Source: Gammaproteobacteria bacterium 42_54_T18 | GTDB lineage: Bacteria > Pseudomonadota > Gammaproteobacteria > Pseudomonadales > Ketobacteraceae | NCBI GenBank assembly: GCA_002163245.1 | Contig: MAAL01000018.1 | Span: 15,694 to 79,693 of the forward strand | Direction of reading: 5' to 3' | DNA length: 64,000 bases | Shown here: positions 10,567 through 19,803 of the stretch, piece after piece | How positions within the stretch are numbered: the first letter of the stretch is position 1 | Layout: every line of letters starts with the position of its first letter | Translations under genes and position numbers: made by a program | Notes under the pieces: model-generated | What the model was told of the DNA's origin: nothing | What the model saw: only the letters and a program-made list of their open reading frames with translations | Databases searched by the model: none

Positions 10567-10629
10567 CGGTTTTGCTACGCTTGGTTTTGATCGTTAAAGC
10601 TGAATAAATATTTTGTTTTAAAGGTTTAT

Positions 10630-11850
10630 ATGTCTAATACGATAAAAGATGTTGGCGGTGACTCTGCGCAAACGGATGGTTATGGGTTTGATACCGTTGC
10701 TATTCGTACAGGTCAGTTGCCAACGGATGAAGGCTCTCATGGAGAGCCTATTTTCACGACATCCAGCTTTGTTTTCAAAGATGCTGCACAAGCTGCAGCT
10801 CGATTTGGAGGTGATGAGCCAGGTAATATCTACTCTCGCTTTTCTAACCCCACCGTTAATGCGTTTGAAGAGCGTTTGGCGGCTATGGAGGGTGGCGAGA
10901 AAGCCGTTGCAACATCTTCTGGTATGGCTGCAATCTTAAGTACCATGATGGCTTTACTTGAGTCCGGTGATGAGGTTGTTTCTTCTCGCAGTATCTTTGG
11001 AACAACAAATGTGTTGTTTGAAAAGTACTTAAAAAAGTTCGGAGTAAAGACGACATTTGTTGGTTTGTCTGATCTTGAACAGTGGGATGCAGCAATTACG
11101 GATAAAACGAAACTACTGTTTCTGGAAACTCCGTCTAACCCTTTATGTGAAATTGCGGATATTAAAGCATTATCGACGCTGGCAAAAACTCGAGGTGTAT
11201 TGTTGGTAGTTGACAATTGCTTTTGTACGCCAGCGCTTCAAAAGCCATTGGCGTTGGGAGCAGATATTGTTGTTCACTCCGCTACCAAATATCTTGATGG
11301 CCAGGGCCGCTGTATTGGCGGAGCTGTAGTTGGTAGTAACGAGTTGATGGCAGAAGTGTATGGCTTTTTGCGTAGTGCGGGCCCAACGTTAAGTCCTTTT
11401 AATGCATGGGTTTTTCTTAAAGGGTTAGAGACCTTGAGCCTTCGCATGAAAGCACATAGTGCAAGTGCATTGCGCCTGGCGGATTGGCTGCAAAGTCAGC
11501 CCGGCGTTAAGCAGGTGTTTTACGCCGGGTTGCCGACTCATCCTCAGCACCTGCTAGCACGCGAGCAGCAAGAGGCATTTGGTGGAATTGTATCTTTTGA
11601 GCTGGAAGGCGGTCGAAAGGCGGCATGGAGCTTGATTGATGCAACGAAATTTCTTTCTATTACCGCCAATCTCGGTGATGCAAAGACAACAATTACTCAC
11701 CCAGCAACTACGACTCACGGGCGGTTAAGTGATGAAGCAAAAGCCAGCGCAGGAATTACGGAAGGTTTGATTCGTGTAGCTGTTGGGCTAGAGGATGTTA
11801 ATGATATCAAAGCAGACCTGGCGATAGGGTTAAAGGCACTTTCAAGCTAG
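10630..11850 (+). CDS. metZ: O-succinylhomoserine sulfhydrylase MetZ
   Basis: This PLP enzyme of the Cys/Met metabolism family makes homocysteine directly from O-succinylhomoserine and sulfide. The 406-aa sequence has the PLP lysine in HSATKYLDGQGR (Lys220), the YSRFSNPTV motif and the C-terminal IRVAVGLED. Assignment to MetZ rather than MetB or MetC rests on the purF-metZ order known from Pseudomonas and on overall form. Substrate choice cannot be read from sequence alone. No SAM riboswitch is visible in the short gap after purF. Confidence 0.9.
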   Translation: MSNTIKDVGGDSAQTDGYGFDTVAIRTGQLPTDEGSHGEPIFTTSSFVFKDAAQAAARFGGDEPGNIYSRFSNPTVNAFEERLAAMEGGEKAVATSSGMAAILSTMMALLESGDEVVSSRSIFGTTNVLFEKYLKKFGVKTTFVGLSDLEQWDAAITDKTKLLFLETPSNPLCEIADIKALSTLAKTRGVLLVVDNCFCTPALQKPLALGADIVVHSATKYLDGQGRCIGGAVVGSNELMAEVYGFLRSAGPTLSPFNAWVFLKGLETLSLRMKAHSASALRLADWLQSQPGVKQVFYAGLPTHPQHLLAREQQEAFGGIVSFELEGGRKAAWSLIDATKFLSITANLGDAKTTITHPATTTHGRLSDEAKASAGITEGLIRVAVGLEDVNDIKADLAIGLKALSS

Positions 11851-11872
11851 CGTAGAATCTTTGGTCAATTTG

Positions 11873-11911
11873 AAAGCCCCGTCATTCTATAATGGATCGG
11901 GGCTTTTTTTT
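11873..11911 (+). terminator. Intrinsic terminator after metZ
   Basis: Nine-base arms AAAGCCCCG / CGGGGCTTT separated by 16 bases and followed by eight T. It closes the long fimV-to-metZ co-directional block before the MoxR gene cluster. Confidence 0.88.
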
Positions 11912-12045
11912 GGAATGGACTATCTTGGCTGTAAGTCTCACTCAGTAACAAAAAAGCTCGAATAGCAGGAACTCTTTAGCCATACTGAATATCTTAATGA
12001 CTATTCATGTGAATAGGCTTGTGTAACTATATTCAGGAGTAGGGT

Positions 12046-12981
12046 GTGTCGAGCCAGCTGATTCAGAAGATCGTTCAGAGTGTTGGAAGTGTTCTTCTCG
12101 GGAAGGACAGGCAGATTAAACTCTGTGTTGCTTGTTTAATAGCGAAGGGTCATTTGTTGTTAGAGGATCTTCCCGGCATGGGGAAAACAACGCTTTCACA
12201 TGCGTTGGCAGAAGCCCTTGGTATGAGTTATCAGCGCATCCAATTTACAAGCGATATGCTGCCCTCAGATATTCTTGGGGTCAGTGTGTTTAATGTTAAT
12301 ACCACTGAATTTGAATTTCGTCAGGGTCCTATTTTTTCTCAATTGGTGCTAGCGGATGAGATCAATCGCGCCACTCCTAAAGCTCAGAGTGCTTTGCTTG
12401 AGGCAATGGAAGAGAGGCAGGTAACACTTGATGGTAACTCTTATACATTACCTTCTCCATTTTTTGTCATTGCAACACAAAACCCTAGCGACCAAATGGG
12501 AACGTTTTCTTTGCCGGAATCACAAATGGATCGCTTTTTAATGAGAATCCATCTCGGGTACCCGGATCCATTAATAGAAAGAGAACTTATTACAGGGGTG
12601 GATAGGAGGCGAGTAATAAAGGAAATGAAACCCGCCATCAATGCTGAGCAACTTTATGAATTGCAAGAGCAGGCCGTTAAAGTTCATCTGTCAGATGCCG
12701 TGATTGATTATATTCAACGACTGGTAGCATTCTCTCGGCAACCTTCGCTCAATCAAGTAGGGTTGTCTCCAAGAGGAACTTTAGCTCTTGTGGCTGCTTC
12801 TAAAGCCTATGCGCTAGTTGAGGGGCGGGCTCATGTAGTGCCGGAAGATGTGCAGGCAGTGCTTGCTCCCGTAGCAGAGCATCGTATGCAAGGTAGCCAG
12901 GATATAACGGGGCATGCTGGAAGGAGTGTTGTTCAGCAAATGTTGTCCGATGTAGATGTTATTGATCGTTTGCTGTTGTAG
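12046..12981 (+). CDS. MoxR-family AAA+ ATPase
   Basis: MoxR ATPases act as chaperones that help assemble or activate partner complexes, and they usually sit beside DUF58 and transglutaminase genes, as here. The 311-aa protein has the Walker A loop GMGKTT (residues 44-49). It also has the Walker B/MoxR signature LADEINRATPKAQ and the sensor region IATQNPSDQMGTF. The GTG start is set by AGGAG 6 bases upstream. It is the first gene of a seven-gene array running to 20540 with gaps under 30 bases. The specific client is unknown. Confidence 0.93.
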   Translation: MSSQLIQKIVQSVGSVLLGKDRQIKLCVACLIAKGHLLLEDLPGMGKTTLSHALAEALGMSYQRIQFTSDMLPSDILGVSVFNVNTTEFEFRQGPIFSQLVLADEINRATPKAQSALLEAMEERQVTLDGNSYTLPSPFFVIATQNPSDQMGTFSLPESQMDRFLMRIHLGYPDPLIERELITGVDRRRVIKEMKPAINAEQLYELQEQAVKVHLSDAVIDYIQRLVAFSRQPSLNQVGLSPRGTLALVAASKAYALVEGRAHVVPEDVQAVLAPVAEHRMQGSQDITGHAGRSVVQQMLSDVDVIDRLLL

Positions 12982-12993
12982 CGGGTAATTAGT

Positions 12994-13995
12994 GTGGCTA
13001 ACCTTTTTTCTGTAATACGACAAAATGTAAATGCCCGTTGGCAGCGTTGGATTCAGCTTCGCGTGCCGAAAGCATTGCGCGTTGAATTAGATCAGCGCAA
13101 GGTATTTATTTTTCCAACGCGCTACGGCTTTTTCTTTTTGTTTACTGCCTTTTTGTTGTTTATGGGCGGAATTAATTATGAAAATAGTTTGATACTCAAC
13201 CTTAGTTTCTTTCTTGTAAGCTTGTTTTTGGTCGCAATTTTGCAAACCTTTAAAAATCTATCAGGCTTGGTGTTAGTGGCAGGGGGGACTAAACCTGCGT
13301 TTAAAGGCCAAGATGCATTGTTTGAAATTTCTCTTGAAAGAGAGTCTTCTCGGCAACACGAGTCTTTGCAAGTTATTTGGGAAGGCCAAACATCGGAGCT
13401 GATCAATGTTGTTGAGCGAACCAAACGGCCTGTAGAAATGTCATTGCGTGCAGTTAAGAGGGGGCGGTATAGCCCCGGACGTTTTAAAGTGCAAAGTACT
13501 TTCCCTTTGGGATTGTTGCGTACGTGGTCTTGGATACAGTTGGATATTGCTGCAATAGTTTACCCAATGCCGGTTCAGTGTGAATATGTCGGAACAGAAG
13601 GTGATGGGCAAAAAGATGGCAATATAAAAATTCCGGCAGGGCAAGATGAATTTGAATACTTGCGAGAATACCGGGTCGGAGATTCACTTAAAAATATAGC
13701 ATGGAAAAAATATGCAAATAGCCAAAAGCTACTAACCAAAGTTTTTCATGGTGTAGCAGGAGATACATTTTGGTTACGGTGGAGTGGTGTACCATCAACG
13801 GATGTAGAAATGAAATTGTCAATGTTATGCTACTGGGTTATTACCTATAGTCAAGAAAATCGAGTGTTCGGTTTATCGTTGCCCTCTGGAGATATAGCTC
13901 CCGCGGCAGGTCAGGATCATGAAGTAAATTGTTTGCGAGCATTAGCGTTATATGGCGTGGATAGTCACGAGAGATTAGATGGTGTTCAAGCGTGA
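12994..13995 (+). CDS. DUF58 domain membrane protein
   Basis: This 333-aa protein has two close membrane segments near residues 45-88, then a domain ending in the DUF58 signature EYLREYRVGDSLKNIAWK. DUF58 proteins are regular partners of MoxR ATPases and TgpA-type transglutaminases. Their activity is undefined, and a vWA-like fold is often proposed. The GTG start lies 12 bases after moxR. The stop overlaps the next gene by four bases (GTGA), so translation is coupled. Confidence 0.88.
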   Translation: MANLFSVIRQNVNARWQRWIQLRVPKALRVELDQRKVFIFPTRYGFFFLFTAFLLFMGGINYENSLILNLSFFLVSLFLVAILQTFKNLSGLVLVAGGTKPAFKGQDALFEISLERESSRQHESLQVIWEGQTSELINVVERTKRPVEMSLRAVKRGRYSPGRFKVQSTFPLGLLRTWSWIQLDIAAIVYPMPVQCEYVGTEGDGQKDGNIKIPAGQDEFEYLREYRVGDSLKNIAWKKYANSQKLLTKVFHGVAGDTFWLRWSGVPSTDVEMKLSMLCYWVITYSQENRVFGLSLPSGDIAPAAGQDHEVNCLRALALYGVDSHERLDGVQA

Positions 13996-16037
13996 AGATA
14001 AATGCTGTGTACCCTATTCCTAGAGCGAGCCTTTTGTTGTTGTTGGTAACGGTAGGTCTTGCCATTGCACCCCATATACTTCGCTTGCCTTTGTGGTTGC
14101 CGGTTGTTGCAGCTGCTTGTGTAGGGTGGCGTGTTCAGGTATATCGAGAGCGCTGGGTTTTTCCGAGTCGCATAGTGCGCTTTTCTATGGTTCTCGTTAG
14201 TATGGTGGCAATATTTTTGTATTATGGAACCGTTTTGGGGCCTGATGCTGGTGTGGCATTGTTGATTTTAGCGTATCTGTTTAAGTTGTTAGAGATGTAT
14301 AAGGAGCGCGATGCGTTTCTGATTGTTATTCTGAGCTATTTTATTATCGCCACAAATTATTTGTTTTCCACCTCTCTGTTATCCTCTTTATATACAATGA
14401 TTGTTGTGTTGTTTGTTACGGCATCACTTGTGGGTTTAAATCAGACAATGCGAGAAGTGAAGCCAAGGCGTACATTGCTCATTGCTGCAAAATTGTTTAT
14501 GCAGGCTATTCCTATCATGATTGTGCTATTTGTTTTTGTGCCCAGGGTTAGTCCAAAGTGGGCATTAAATATTGATAATAGCCATGCAAAAACAGGGTTA
14601 AGCGACTCGGTTTCCCCTGGTGATATATCGAATCTTTCAAAGTCCCCTGCGTTAGCCTTTACCGTTGAGTTTTTTGGCGATAAACCGTCGCAAAAAGATT
14701 TGTACTGGCGCGGTGTAACTTACGTTGATTTTGACGGGAGAACGTGGCGAAGGGATTCTCTCGATGAATACAGTACCGCTAAAAAGATAATAAAGAGTGA
14801 GCTTGTTGTTCAGCCGGATGAGTTTAAATACCGCGTTATTATGGAGCCTAATTATCGCCACTGGTTGTTCGCGTTACCATATTCGATACTTAACGAGCGT
14901 AATGTTAAGCAGACTCAGTCATTGGTGTTAACGAGAAAGGAGCCTATTGCATCATTAGTTTCTTACGATGTGGTGAGTCACCCTCATTACGCTTATCAAG
15001 GGGCGGGGTTAAGTGCCGAGGCGCGAGCGAGAAATACGCAGTTGCCGTCAACTGATATCCGAGCGAAGCGAAAAGCTAAGGAAATGTTTGAGGCAGTTAA
15101 TGGTGATTATCACGCTTATGCTGATTCTGTGTTGCGCTGGTTTAATAGAGATAATTTTGTTTATACCTTAAAACCGCCTTTGTTGAGGGTTAATGTGATA
15201 GATGGTTTTCTGTTCTCCACTCAGCAAGGTTTCTGCGCGCATTATGCGGGAGCTTATGTCTTTATGATGCGTGCCGTTGGTATACCTGCTCGAATGGTTG
15301 GTGGGTATCAAGGTGGTGAGTACCATGAGGCCGGACACTTAATGGTGAAACAATATCACGCTCATGCTTGGACTGAAGTATGGTTTCAAGGCCGAGGGTG
15401 GGTTCGGGTTGATCCCACGGCGGCAGTCGCGCCGGAAAGGGTGCTGTCTGGGCCGGATGGTGCGGTGACCGATGACAGTTTTTCTTCGGATTCGCCGCTG
15501 TCGCCTTTGTTGTTTCGTAATAGTGCTTTCATACGTAATTTGCGAGCAAAGATGGAATATGTGGATTTTCTTTGGTCTCGTTGGGTGGTCGGTTATAACA
15601 ACTCAACACAGACTGAGTTTCTCTCGCGCTGGATGAATGACGTCACCCCGCAAAAAATTGTGATGGTAATGTTCGCATTCTTGGGGGGGGTAATGCTGGT
15701 TTTGGCTGCCTATATCCTGCTAGAAAGAGGAAGGAGAAAGCTTGACCCAGTAGATCGGGTGTATCTGCGTTTTGGTGAAAAACTTGCCAGTAAGGGGAGT
15801 GAGCGATATTCAGGGGAGGGAGTGTGGTCATACTGTGACCGTGTATCTCTTGTTTTTCCTGGTAGTGCTGAAGATATTCGTGATATTACACAGCTATATG
15901 ATGATATTCGGTACGGGGGTATGGCTATGGAAAATATCGGGAATAGTCAGGGTGTTGGTGGTACACTGTCGAAACGTCAAAAAAAGCTTAAAATTCTGTT
16001 TAAACAAAAGGTTCGACGTTTAAGGCTAAAGCCTTGA
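13992..16037 (+). CDS. TgpA-type transmembrane transglutaminase-like protein
   Basis: This 681-aa membrane protein resembles TgpA of Pseudomonas aeruginosa (PA2873), which was reported essential there. About six N-terminal membrane helices come first (to about residue 190). A periplasmic transglutaminase core follows, with a likely catalytic triad: Cys415 in GFCAHYAGA, His458 in HAHAWTEV and Asp474 in VRVDPTAA. A further membrane helix lies at about 554-577, followed by a cytoplasmic DUF4129-like tail. The GTG start overlaps the DUF58 stop. The triad is intact, so a peptide-crosslinking or protease-like activity in the periplasm is plausible. The substrate is unknown. Confidence 0.9.
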   Translation: MKINAVYPIPRASLLLLLVTVGLAIAPHILRLPLWLPVVAAACVGWRVQVYRERWVFPSRIVRFSMVLVSMVAIFLYYGTVLGPDAGVALLILAYLFKLLEMYKERDAFLIVILSYFIIATNYLFSTSLLSSLYTMIVVLFVTASLVGLNQTMREVKPRRTLLIAAKLFMQAIPIMIVLFVFVPRVSPKWALNIDNSHAKTGLSDSVSPGDISNLSKSPALAFTVEFFGDKPSQKDLYWRGVTYVDFDGRTWRRDSLDEYSTAKKIIKSELVVQPDEFKYRVIMEPNYRHWLFALPYSILNERNVKQTQSLVLTRKEPIASLVSYDVVSHPHYAYQGAGLSAEARARNTQLPSTDIRAKRKAKEMFEAVNGDYHAYADSVLRWFNRDNFVYTLKPPLLRVNVIDGFLFSTQQGFCAHYAGAYVFMMRAVGIPARMVGGYQGGEYHEAGHLMVKQYHAHAWTEVWFQGRGWVRVDPTAAVAPERVLSGPDGAVTDDSFSSDSPLSPLLFRNSAFIRNLRAKMEYVDFLWSRWVVGYNNSTQTEFLSRWMNDVTPQKIVMVMFAFLGGVMLVLAAYILLERGRRKLDPVDRVYLRFGEKLASKGSERYSGEGVWSYCDRVSLVFPGSAEDIRDITQLYDDIRYGGMAMENIGNSQGVGGTLSKRQKKLKILFKQKVRRLRLKP

Positions 16038-16061
16038 AACATAATAATAAAAGGGTTTGAA

Positions 16062-17015
16062 ATGAGTCGTTTTCAGCGGCCGCTGTTCATTTCTATCATC
16101 ATAGCGATAGCATTGTATTTTGGTGCGCTTTTCTTTGGTGATTATGAAGCAACCAAGCAGGCCTTGGACAATATACCTCTGTTTGGTTGGGGTATTATTA
16201 TAGGCCTGTCTTTAATCAATTATCTGTTGCGCTACTATCGTTGGGATTGGTATATCCGAGAGTTATCTGGCATCAAAATCCCTTTTAAACGCCATTTTAG
16301 CTATTATTTAGCGGGATTTGCACTTTCCACGACACCTGGAAAGGCGGGCGAGACCATCAGATCCTTATATCTAAAGCGCCACGATGTTAGTTACAATCAG
16401 AGTATCAGTAGTTTTTTTGTTGAACGCTTTTTGGATTTGTTAACGATTGTATTGCTCTCTGTGTTAGTAGCGTTTCAATTCGAGGATTATGCCGTCTTTG
16501 TGCTGATTACAGCGGTTGCGATTTTTGCTGCGCTGCCTTTGTTACACAGCGCTTGGCTGATAGCATTATTAAAAGGGTTTGCTGATAAGTCTACAAAATT
16601 ATCTAAACCCTTGACGCACCTTGTTGAGTTGCTTCGATCTTCTTCGGTGTTGCTGAAGAATAGAGTGTTATACGGTGGTTTTATCATTGGTATTATTGCT
16701 TGGACTGCCGAGGGGCTGGGTTTTTGGTTGATCCTTGAATATTTAGGTCAAAACGTAGATATGGCTCTCGCGATTAGTATTTATGGTATCGCTGTGCTGA
16801 TCGGTGCGCTGTCCTTTTTACCGGGTGGGTTAGGAAGTACTGAGGCCGTTATGGGTGGGTTGTTAATTGCGTCAGGTGTTGATAGTTCAGTGGCTATTGC
16901 AGCAACACTGGTGTGTCGCATTGCAACATTGTGGTTCGCAGTATTTATAGGGTTAGGAGTCAGTGGCTGGTTAGCCAGTATTGGACTGGCACCAGAGTTT
17001 GCAAAGAAGAGTTAG
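16062..17015 (+). CDS. Flippase-like integral membrane protein (LPG_synthase_TM/UPF0104 family)
   Basis: The 317-aa, multi-helix protein carries the family motifs STTPGKAGETIRSLYLKR with VERFLDLL, and LSFLPGGLGSTEAVMGG followed by CRIATLW. These are typical of the MprF N-terminal/AglD/YbhN superfamily. Members move or modify lipid-linked groups, but most are uncharacterised. It lies 24 bases after the transglutaminase gene and 11 bases before the UbiA-HAD gene. A role in handling the lipid-linked sugar predicted for the following enzymes is an inference from position only. Confidence 0.82.
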   Translation: MSRFQRPLFISIIIAIALYFGALFFGDYEATKQALDNIPLFGWGIIIGLSLINYLLRYYRWDWYIRELSGIKIPFKRHFSYYLAGFALSTTPGKAGETIRSLYLKRHDVSYNQSISSFFVERFLDLLTIVLLSVLVAFQFEDYAVFVLITAVAIFAALPLLHSAWLIALLKGFADKSTKLSKPLTHLVELLRSSSVLLKNRVLYGGFIIGIIAWTAEGLGFWLILEYLGQNVDMALAISIYGIAVLIGALSFLPGGLGSTEAVMGGLLIASGVDSSVAIAATLVCRIATLWFAVFIGLGVSGWLASIGLAPEFAKKS

Positions 17016-17026
17016 GTTATTAGATT

Positions 17027-18478
17027 ATGTCGCTAGAAGTTATGTCGAGAAATACGCAAGAACAAAAAACACTTGTTGTTGATCTAGATGGAACCTTGAT
17101 CCATTCAGATTTGCTTATCGAATCTTTTTTATTGCTAATCAAGCAAAATCCATTATTAATGTTTGCTGTTGTGTATTGGCTTATAAAAGGTGGCAAAGCT
17201 TTTATGAAGCGGGAAATCGCGCGACGAGTGGATTTGCCGGTTAGTTTGCTTCCGTACAATAAAGAACTTGTTACCTATTTAACTTTACAGAAGAAGATCG
17301 GTCGAACCATTGTTCTGGCTACCGCATCGGATAGGAAATTTGCTAACGATGTTGCCCATCATTTAGGTTTGTTTGATAACGTTTACGCATCAGAGAATGG
17401 CGTGAATCTTTCTGGGTCGCGCAAATGTGAGGTGTTAAGTGAAGACTTTGGTGTTAATGGCTATGTTTATGCGGGCAATGCTTCCGTTGACCTGAAGGTT
17501 TGGAAGGAGTCTGCTGCTGCGATTGTTGTTGGTAGTGAGTCTCTTGCAAAGCAATCCCAAAAACTTTGTGAGCTTGAATATCATTTTGATACTTCCCAGG
17601 GTGGTTTGAAGGTTTGGTTAAAAGCCCTGAGAGTTCATCAGTGGGTTAAAAATGCACTGATATTTGTCCCGTTGTTGGCGGCTCACCGGATGTCTGATGT
17701 AGATGCTCTTGTTGCATGTTTGCTCGCGTTTGTTTCATTCTCCTTGTGTGCTTCGAGTGTTTATTTACTTAACGATTTATTGGATCTTCCTGATGATCGG
17801 CGCCATAAAACTAAAAAGAACCGACCTTTTGCCGCTGGTACGTTAGATCTTTTACATGGCCTGTTAGCTGCTCCATTGTTATTGGTTGTGGCTTTCGGTA
17901 TTACCTTGTTCTTGCCTATAGAATACTTTTTGGTATTGCTCAGTTATTACATTTTGACGTTTGCCTACAGCTTTTATCTTAAACGTGTTGTTCTTGTGGA
18001 TGTGGTGACACTAGCAAGTTTATATACAGTTCGAATTGTTGCGGGTGCGGCGGCCATATCGGTAGCGTTATCGTTCTGGTTGTTGGCATTTTCAGTGTTT
18101 TTGTTTTTGAGCTTGGCGATATTAAAACGCTATACCGAGTTGCTTTCGTTGAAAGGACGTAGTTCGAAAAAGACGCTTGGGCGTGGTTATCAAGTAGAAG
18201 ATTTGGAGTTGCTGTCTTCTTTGGGTGGTTCTAGCGGATATATTTCTGTACTGGTTTTAGCGTTGTATATCAATAGTGCTGAGATTTTAAAATTGTATTC
18301 CAATCCCATGGTGATGTGGCCAATTTGTTTGGTGATGCTGTATTGGGTGAGTCGGTTATGGATTTTTGCACATCGAGGGCAAATGGATGATGATCCAATT
18401 GTTTTTGCACTTAAGGATAAAGTGAGTGTTGTATGCGGCGCGATCATTGGCGCATTTATGGTGGCTGCAACCTTTTAA
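17027..18478 (+). CDS. HAD phosphatase-UbiA prenyltransferase fusion, DPPR synthase-like
   Basis: This 483-aa protein has two parts. Residues 1-190 form a HAD domain with nucleophile motif DLDGTL (Asp19, Asp21), ATASD as motif II and GNASVDLKVW as the acidic end motif. Residues about 200-483 are a UbiA-type polytopic prenyltransferase with NDLLDLPDDRRHKTKKNRP (Asp-rich motif from residue 249). That motif closely resembles the mycobacterial phosphoribosyl-decaprenyl-phosphate synthase Rv3806c as I recall it. The predicted reaction transfers phosphoribose from PRPP to a polyprenyl phosphate, and the HAD domain may then remove the 5-phosphate. An in-frame ATG at 17042 is an alternative start. 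Neighbours encode DprE1- and DprE2-like enzymes, which supports this over ubiquinone synthesis. Confidence 0.85.
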   Translation: MSLEVMSRNTQEQKTLVVDLDGTLIHSDLLIESFLLLIKQNPLLMFAVVYWLIKGGKAFMKREIARRVDLPVSLLPYNKELVTYLTLQKKIGRTIVLATASDRKFANDVAHHLGLFDNVYASENGVNLSGSRKCEVLSEDFGVNGYVYAGNASVDLKVWKESAAAIVVGSESLAKQSQKLCELEYHFDTSQGGLKVWLKALRVHQWVKNALIFVPLLAAHRMSDVDALVACLLAFVSFSLCASSVYLLNDLLDLPDDRRHKTKKNRPFAAGTLDLLHGLLAAPLLLVVAFGITLFLPIEYFLVLLSYYILTFAYSFYLKRVVLVDVVTLASLYTVRIVAGAAAISVALSFWLLAFSVFLFLSLAILKRYTELLSLKGRSSKKTLGRGYQVEDLELLSSLGGSSGYISVLVLALYINSAEILKLYSNPMVMWPICLVMLYWVSRLWIFAHRGQMDDDPIVFALKDKVSVVCGAIIGAFMVAATF

Positions 18479-18498
18479 TGGCTCTGTAAAGGATAGAT

Positions 18499-19803
18499 AT
18501 GATGGCAAAACAATATGTTTCGTGGGGGCGCTACCCTTATAAGCAACAGAAAGGTTTTGATTTCTCATGGCGAAATCAAGAGTTACCTGAGAACACCAAT
18601 TTCTTGCCTCAGGGTAATGCCCGAAGCTACGGCGATAGCTGTATGAATCAAAATGGAGTGGTGGTCTCTTCACGTAAGCTCAATCGCTTTATTAATTATG
18701 ATCAGAAAACGGGTTTGATACGTTGTGAAGCGGGAGTGACGCTAAATCAGATACTTGATTTGGTCGAACCTCATGGCTGGTTTTTACATGTAACTCCAGG
18801 CACCAAATTTGTCACTGTCGGTGGTGCGCTTGCAAATGATGTACATGGAAAAAACCATCATGTTGCCGGTAGCTTTGGTTGTTACGTTACACAGTTTGAG
18901 ATTATGCGATCTGATGGTACTCGAATGGTCTGCTCGCCTTTAGAAAATGCAGATTATTTTGCTGCAACTATAGGGGGGTTAGGCTTAACTGGGTTTATTG
19001 TGTGGGTAGAGCTGAACCTTAAAAAGGTCGAAAATTCTGCTGTTAATGTGGAGAATATCAAATATAACTCCTTGAGTGAGTTTTTTACCTTATCAGAAGA
19101 CTCGGAAGAGGATTATGAGTATACCGTCGCGTGGGTGGATTGTTTAGCAAAGGGAGAGCAGGCGGGGCGAGGTCATTTCTCTCGGGCTAATCATGCCAAG
19201 AATCAGGTAAAACCAAGCCGCCCTAAAATGACGTTATCAGTACCGATTGATCCACCGCTTTCGATGATTAATTCGCTGACGTTAAAGGCCTTTAACAGCT
19301 TGTACTATAACCGTCAAAAAGAGGAGAGGGCATACAGTACGGTCCATTATGATCCTTTCTTTTATCCGCTTGATGGTATTAAAAACTGGAATAGAGTGTA
19401 TGGCCCGAAAGGTTTTTTACAGTTCCAGTGTGTGATTCCTCCTGAAAACAGCGAATCAGCTATTCGCGAAATATTGGAAAGAATCTCTGCTGCAAATAGA
19501 GGTTCCTTTTTGGCGGTGTTAAAAGTATTTGGAGATGTGCCTTCGCCTGGGTTGCTTTCATTTCCTCGTCCTGGGGCAACACTTGCATTGGATTTTCCTT
19601 ATCAAGGCACTAAGACATTGGCTTTGCTTGATCAGTTGGACGATGTTGTTTTCCAGTCCAAGGGGGCTATCTACCCTGCAAAAGATGCCCACATGAGTGG
19701 TTCTCACTACAATCAATATTACCCAAAAGTTGAGCAATTTAAGCAATTTATTGATCCCGCTATATCCTCAAGTTTTTGGTCTCGAGTAATGGAAGAGAAA
19801 TAA
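18499..19803 (+). CDS. DprE1-like FAD-dependent decaprenylphosphoryl-ribose 2'-oxidase
   Basis: This 434-aa vanillyl-alcohol-oxidase-type flavoprotein carries motifs that match DprE1. These are the FAD loop GNARSYGDS, the stretch TPGTKFVTVGGALAND followed by VHGKNHHVAGSFG, and the C-terminal YPAKDAHMS with Lys395 in the place of the substrate lysine. DprE1 oxidises the 2'-hydroxyl of polyprenyl-phospho-ribose, and DprE2 then reduces the keto form to arabinose. The position of the drug-reactive Cys387 of M. tuberculosis appears to be Ala363 here (TLALDFP). An in-frame ATG at 18502 is equally possible. It overlaps the SDR gene by one base. Confidence 0.88.
   Translation: MMAKQYVSWGRYPYKQQKGFDFSWRNQELPENTNFLPQGNARSYGDSCMNQNGVVVSSRKLNRFINYDQKTGLIRCEAGVTLNQILDLVEPHGWFLHVTPGTKFVTVGGALANDVHGKNHHVAGSFGCYVTQFEIMRSDGTRMVCSPLENADYFAATIGGLGLTGFIVWVELNLKKVENSAVNVENIKYNSLSEFFTLSEDSEEDYEYTVAWVDCLAKGEQAGRGHFSRANHAKNQVKPSRPKMTLSVPIDPPLSMINSLTLKAFNSLYYNRQKEERAYSTVHYDPFFYPLDGIKNWNRVYGPKGFLQFQCVIPPENSESAIREILERISAANRGSFLAVLKVFGDVPSPGLLSFPRPGATLALDFPYQGTKTLALLDQLDDVVFQSKGAIYPAKDAHMSGSHYNQYYPKVEQFKQFIDPAISSSFWSRVMEEK

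Noticed and set aside
10567-10629. SAM or other methionine riboswitch before metZ
   Set aside because: The gap is only 63 bases and shows no suitable paired structure.
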